From contig VAZH01000212.1 in assembly GCA_005884465.1 (NCBI GenBank), positions 2,453 to 7,603 on the forward strand: a stretch of 5,151 nt of DNA, in the 5' to 3' direction. The notes under the pieces are model-generated. The model was not told where the DNA came from, ran no database searches, and saw nothing but the letters and a program-made list of their open reading frames with translations. How positions within the stretch are numbered: the first letter of the stretch is position 1; every line of letters begins with the position of its first letter. The position numbers were made by a program, and so were the translations under genes. This DNA is from Alphaproteobacteria bacterium (lineage in GTDB: Bacteria; Pseudomonadota; Alphaproteobacteria; Rhizobiales; Xanthobacteraceae). Below are positions 4,043-5,151 of this stretch, one piece after another.

Positions 4043-4228
4043 TTAATCTTGCATCACCTCAGTGGTGTATAAATCTATGTCCGGGAGCGTAACCAGAAGC
4101 GCCGGGATGGCCCCGCACGCTACCGTGTGCTCGGAACAGGCGGCCCGGCGCATAGCCAGACGCGCCCGGAAATCCAGCGACCCGCCCCGCAGGGTGAAGT
4201 GATCACCGCCGTTTTGTCGGCTAAGCAA
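4043..4228 (-). CDS. Possible gene tail or small hypothetical protein, 61 aa
   Basis: The frame contains FTLRGGSLDFRARLAMRRAA, CSEHTVACGAIPALL and VTLPDIDLYTTEVMQD before a TAA. The last part, with a hydrophobic strand and an ordered LPDIDLYTTEVMQ end, reads like a true C-terminus. A terminator-like hairpin follows ten bases later on the same strand. Against it: the only starts are a TTG at 4226-4228 or an internal ATG at 4151-4153, neither with a ribosome-binding site, and the frame runs open into the overlapping RAYT end. It may be the remains of a gene whose front was lost when the RAYT arrived. No family recognised. Confidence 0.35.
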   Translation of the reverse strand: MLSRQNGGDHFTLRGGSLDFRARLAMRRAACSEHTVACGAIPALLVTLPDIDLYTTEVMQD

Positions 4229-4238
4229 ATCATTGAAC

Positions 4239-4766
4239 TCACCCGGCTGAGGGATTTTCTCTAGGGACCGGCCGCAATCTCGCCTCGACGAGCACGCGAG
4301 CGTGGGCGCTTCCGAGCTTCACCATACGATGGAACGACGAATACGGCCAATCGCTGACTCGCGCCACGAGCCCATGCTTGACCGGGTTGATATGGATGTA
4401 ATCCATATGACGCGCGAAATCGTTCTCATCGCGAATCGTTTGTTCCCAATAGCGCCGCTGCCAGATGCCGCGTTCGCCTTTGGCGGCACGGCTGTCTGAA
4501 ATCCGTTCGCCGGTTGCCACGCTGCGTGAAAATGTCGATTTGATCAGCCGCCAGCGCGTGACAAAATCTGCATCGCCTTCGCGTAACGTCCAGATCGTGT
4601 GCAGATGGTCAGGCAGCACGACCATCGCATCGATTGCGAACGGATGATGCCGGCGCGTCTCACGAAACGCAGTGTGTTGCGTCAACAACCGCAACCGCCG
4701 CTCCGCCAGATTGACGGTGAAGAAGAAGCTGCCCCCGGCAATGAAGTTGCGACGATAGTCGGTCAT
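4239..4766 (-). CDS. REP-associated tyrosine transposase (RAYT, Y1/HUH superfamily)
   Basis: RAYTs are single-strand DNA transposase relatives of the IS200/IS605 TnpA that are thought to mobilise REP hairpins. The 175-residue protein opens [20 protein letters not shown], the characteristic first strand. It has the metal-binding HUH motif in [11 protein letters not shown] (H54 and H56), a middle [19 protein letters not shown] block, and the catalytic tyrosine Y123 in [15 protein letters not shown], followed by [11 protein letters not shown]. All key residues are present, so it may be active. Compared with relatives as I remember them, the [17 protein letters not shown] segment (27-43) seems several residues short. 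The ATG at 4764-4766 is chosen because it gives the canonical N-terminus; no ribosome-binding site is seen. REP-type sequence lies directly upstream (4796-4863). Confidence 0.93.
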   Translation of the reverse strand: MTDYRRNFIAGGSFFFTVNLAERRLRLLTQHTAFRETRRHHPFAIDAMVVLPDHLHTIWTLREGDADFVTRWRLIKSTFSRSVATGERISDSRAAKGERGIWQRRYWEQTIRDENDFARHMDYIHINPVKHGLVARVSDWPYSSFHRMVKLGSAHARVLVEARLRPVPRENPSAG

Positions 4767-4795
4767 GCGGGCATGCTGGCATGGTGCTGAGACGA

Positions 4796-4863
4796 CGTGA
4801 TGGGTATCGTGGAGTTCATCATCGGGCGCGCATTCGCGCGACCCGTTGGCTCCCTACGGGCTA
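4796..4863. repeat. REP-type unit A next to the intact RAYT
   Basis: This unit has CGTGATGGGTATCG (4796-4809), a GC hairpin at 4823-4845 (CGGG-CGCGC paired with GCGCG-ACCCG, one-base bulge), and CCTACGGGCTA (4853-4863). The first and last blocks recur exactly in unit B at 5026-5039 and 5055-5065. In unit B a simpler palindrome fills the space between them, so the centres differ. Such repeats flank RAYT genes and are their presumed substrates. Confidence 0.65.
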
Positions 4864-4957
4864 CCACCGCGGCAACGGCATGCTGCAGATGACCGGCCGG
4901 GCCGCGCACCGGCGCATCGGCAAGATGACCGGCTTCGACCTCGAGAACCCTGCAGCC
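4859..4957 (+). pseudogene. Remnant of a family-19 glycoside hydrolase (chitinase/endolysin)
   Basis: Plus-strand translation gives YHRGNGMLQMTGRAAHRR followed by IGKMTGFDLENPAA, 33 codons in all. It matches the well-known GH19 core pattern Y-x-R-G-x-G-x-x-Q-x-T-G-R-x-x-Y followed by LG-x-DLENNP, here with H in place of the usual Y and one N lost. GH19 enzymes cut chitin or, in phages and prophages, peptidoglycan. There is no start, no catalytic N-terminal part and no continuation: the left side is REP sequence and the right side turns directly into the RAYT relic on the other strand. It is a scrap of a lysis or chitinase gene trapped between two REP/RAYT units. Confidence 0.6.
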
Positions 4958-4958
4958 G

Positions 4959-5009
4959 TTCGAAGGAGAAGCCGCAACCGGCAGTGCAGTTGCGACGATA
5001 GTCGGGCAC
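4959..5009 (-). pseudogene. N-terminal relic of a second RAYT
   Basis: Minus-strand translation gives VPDYRRNCTAGCGFSFE, the same as the intact neighbour's N-terminus [17 protein letters not shown] at nine of 17 positions. The start codon is now GTG, and similarity stops after 17 codons where GH19-derived sequence begins. An 18-base block (AGTTGCGACGATAGTCGG) is identical in both copies (4745-4762 and 4988-5005). Upstream it retains its own REP hairpin at 5029-5055. It is the stub of an old RAYT copy. Confidence 0.7.
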
Positions 5010-5025
5010 GCCAGCATGGCGACGG

Positions 5026-5065
5026 CGTGATGGGTATCGCTGCGCTCCACCCATCCTACGGGCTA
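5026..5065. repeat. REP-type unit B with palindrome
   Basis: GATGGGT (5029-5035) and ACCCATC (5049-5055) pair perfectly around a 13-base loop, followed by CTACGGGCTA. I recall this motif as a recurrent extragenic palindrome in Bradyrhizobium genomes. It lies upstream of the RAYT relic in the same relative position as unit A lies to the intact gene. Confidence 0.75.
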
Positions 5066-5151
5066 ACGCTTCGTGCGCTGACGACAGGCTGGCATCTGGG
5101 ATCAGACCATGGAAGTGGCTGTCACCCGCCATCCGCAGCAGAGGCTGCGGT
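5066..5151. other. Unassigned right edge
   Basis: An ATG at 5109 opens a plus-strand frame (MEVAVTRHPQQRLR) that runs off the window, but it has no clear ribosome-binding site and no recognisable motif in the few codons visible. I make no gene call. Confidence 0.3.

Noticed and set aside
1..5151. tRNA, rRNA or CRISPR arrays
   Set aside because: I found no TTCGA-type T-arm with matching acceptor arms, no rRNA-like sequence, and no regularly spaced direct repeats.

Overview
The window looks like accessory DNA from a high-GC alphaproteobacterium, most likely Bradyrhizobium or a near relative in the Nitrobacteraceae. This rests on three things: base composition, a REP-associated tyrosine transposase (RAYT) with flanking REP hairpins of the type I associate with Bradyrhizobium, and several very short proteins that resemble small hypothetical families I recall from that group. 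It is an inference from style and memory; no database search was possible.

Layout. Left third (1-1516): small genes, mostly on the minus strand. These are the C-terminal part of a conserved protein running off the left edge with an unresolved N-terminus (1-189), a 67-aa protein (246-449), a divergent 62-aa plus-strand protein (552-740), a 72-aa protein (893-1111) and a 58-aa protein (1340-1516). Centre (1689-2765): the most coherent unit. A ribbon-helix-helix (RHH) regulator with an AT-hook-like N-terminus (2087-2470) overlaps by ATGA a 133-aa protein with a winged-helix-like C-terminus (1689-2090). It is divergent from a 69-aa protein (2556-2765), and two 16-bp operator-like sites lie around the RHH start. 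Convergent to the 69-aa gene is a 55-aa protein (2824-2991).

Right centre (2992-4042): a decaying plus-strand unit. A roughly 78-codon gene with a good ribosome-binding site is broken into three frames (3300-3534). A 25-codon basic ORF, apparently broken at an A run, follows with an ATGA junction (3531-3609). An intact GC-rich hairpin plus a rho-independent terminator come next (3615-3671). Then there is a hairpin-dense gene-free stretch in which several arms are mutually complementary. A possible minus-strand gene tail (4043-4228) ends just before one of these hairpins.

Right end (4239-5151): an intact RAYT on the minus strand with REP-type sequence upstream. Behind it lies a second REP unit carrying only the first 17 or so codons of another RAYT. 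A 33-codon remnant of a family-19 glycoside hydrolase (chitinase/endolysin type) is trapped between the two.

No complete multi-gene system such as defence, CRISPR or secretion is visible. The best leads are the RHH operator arrangement, the two-unit REP/RAYT locus with its trapped lysis-gene scrap, the decayed operon, and the hairpin cluster.
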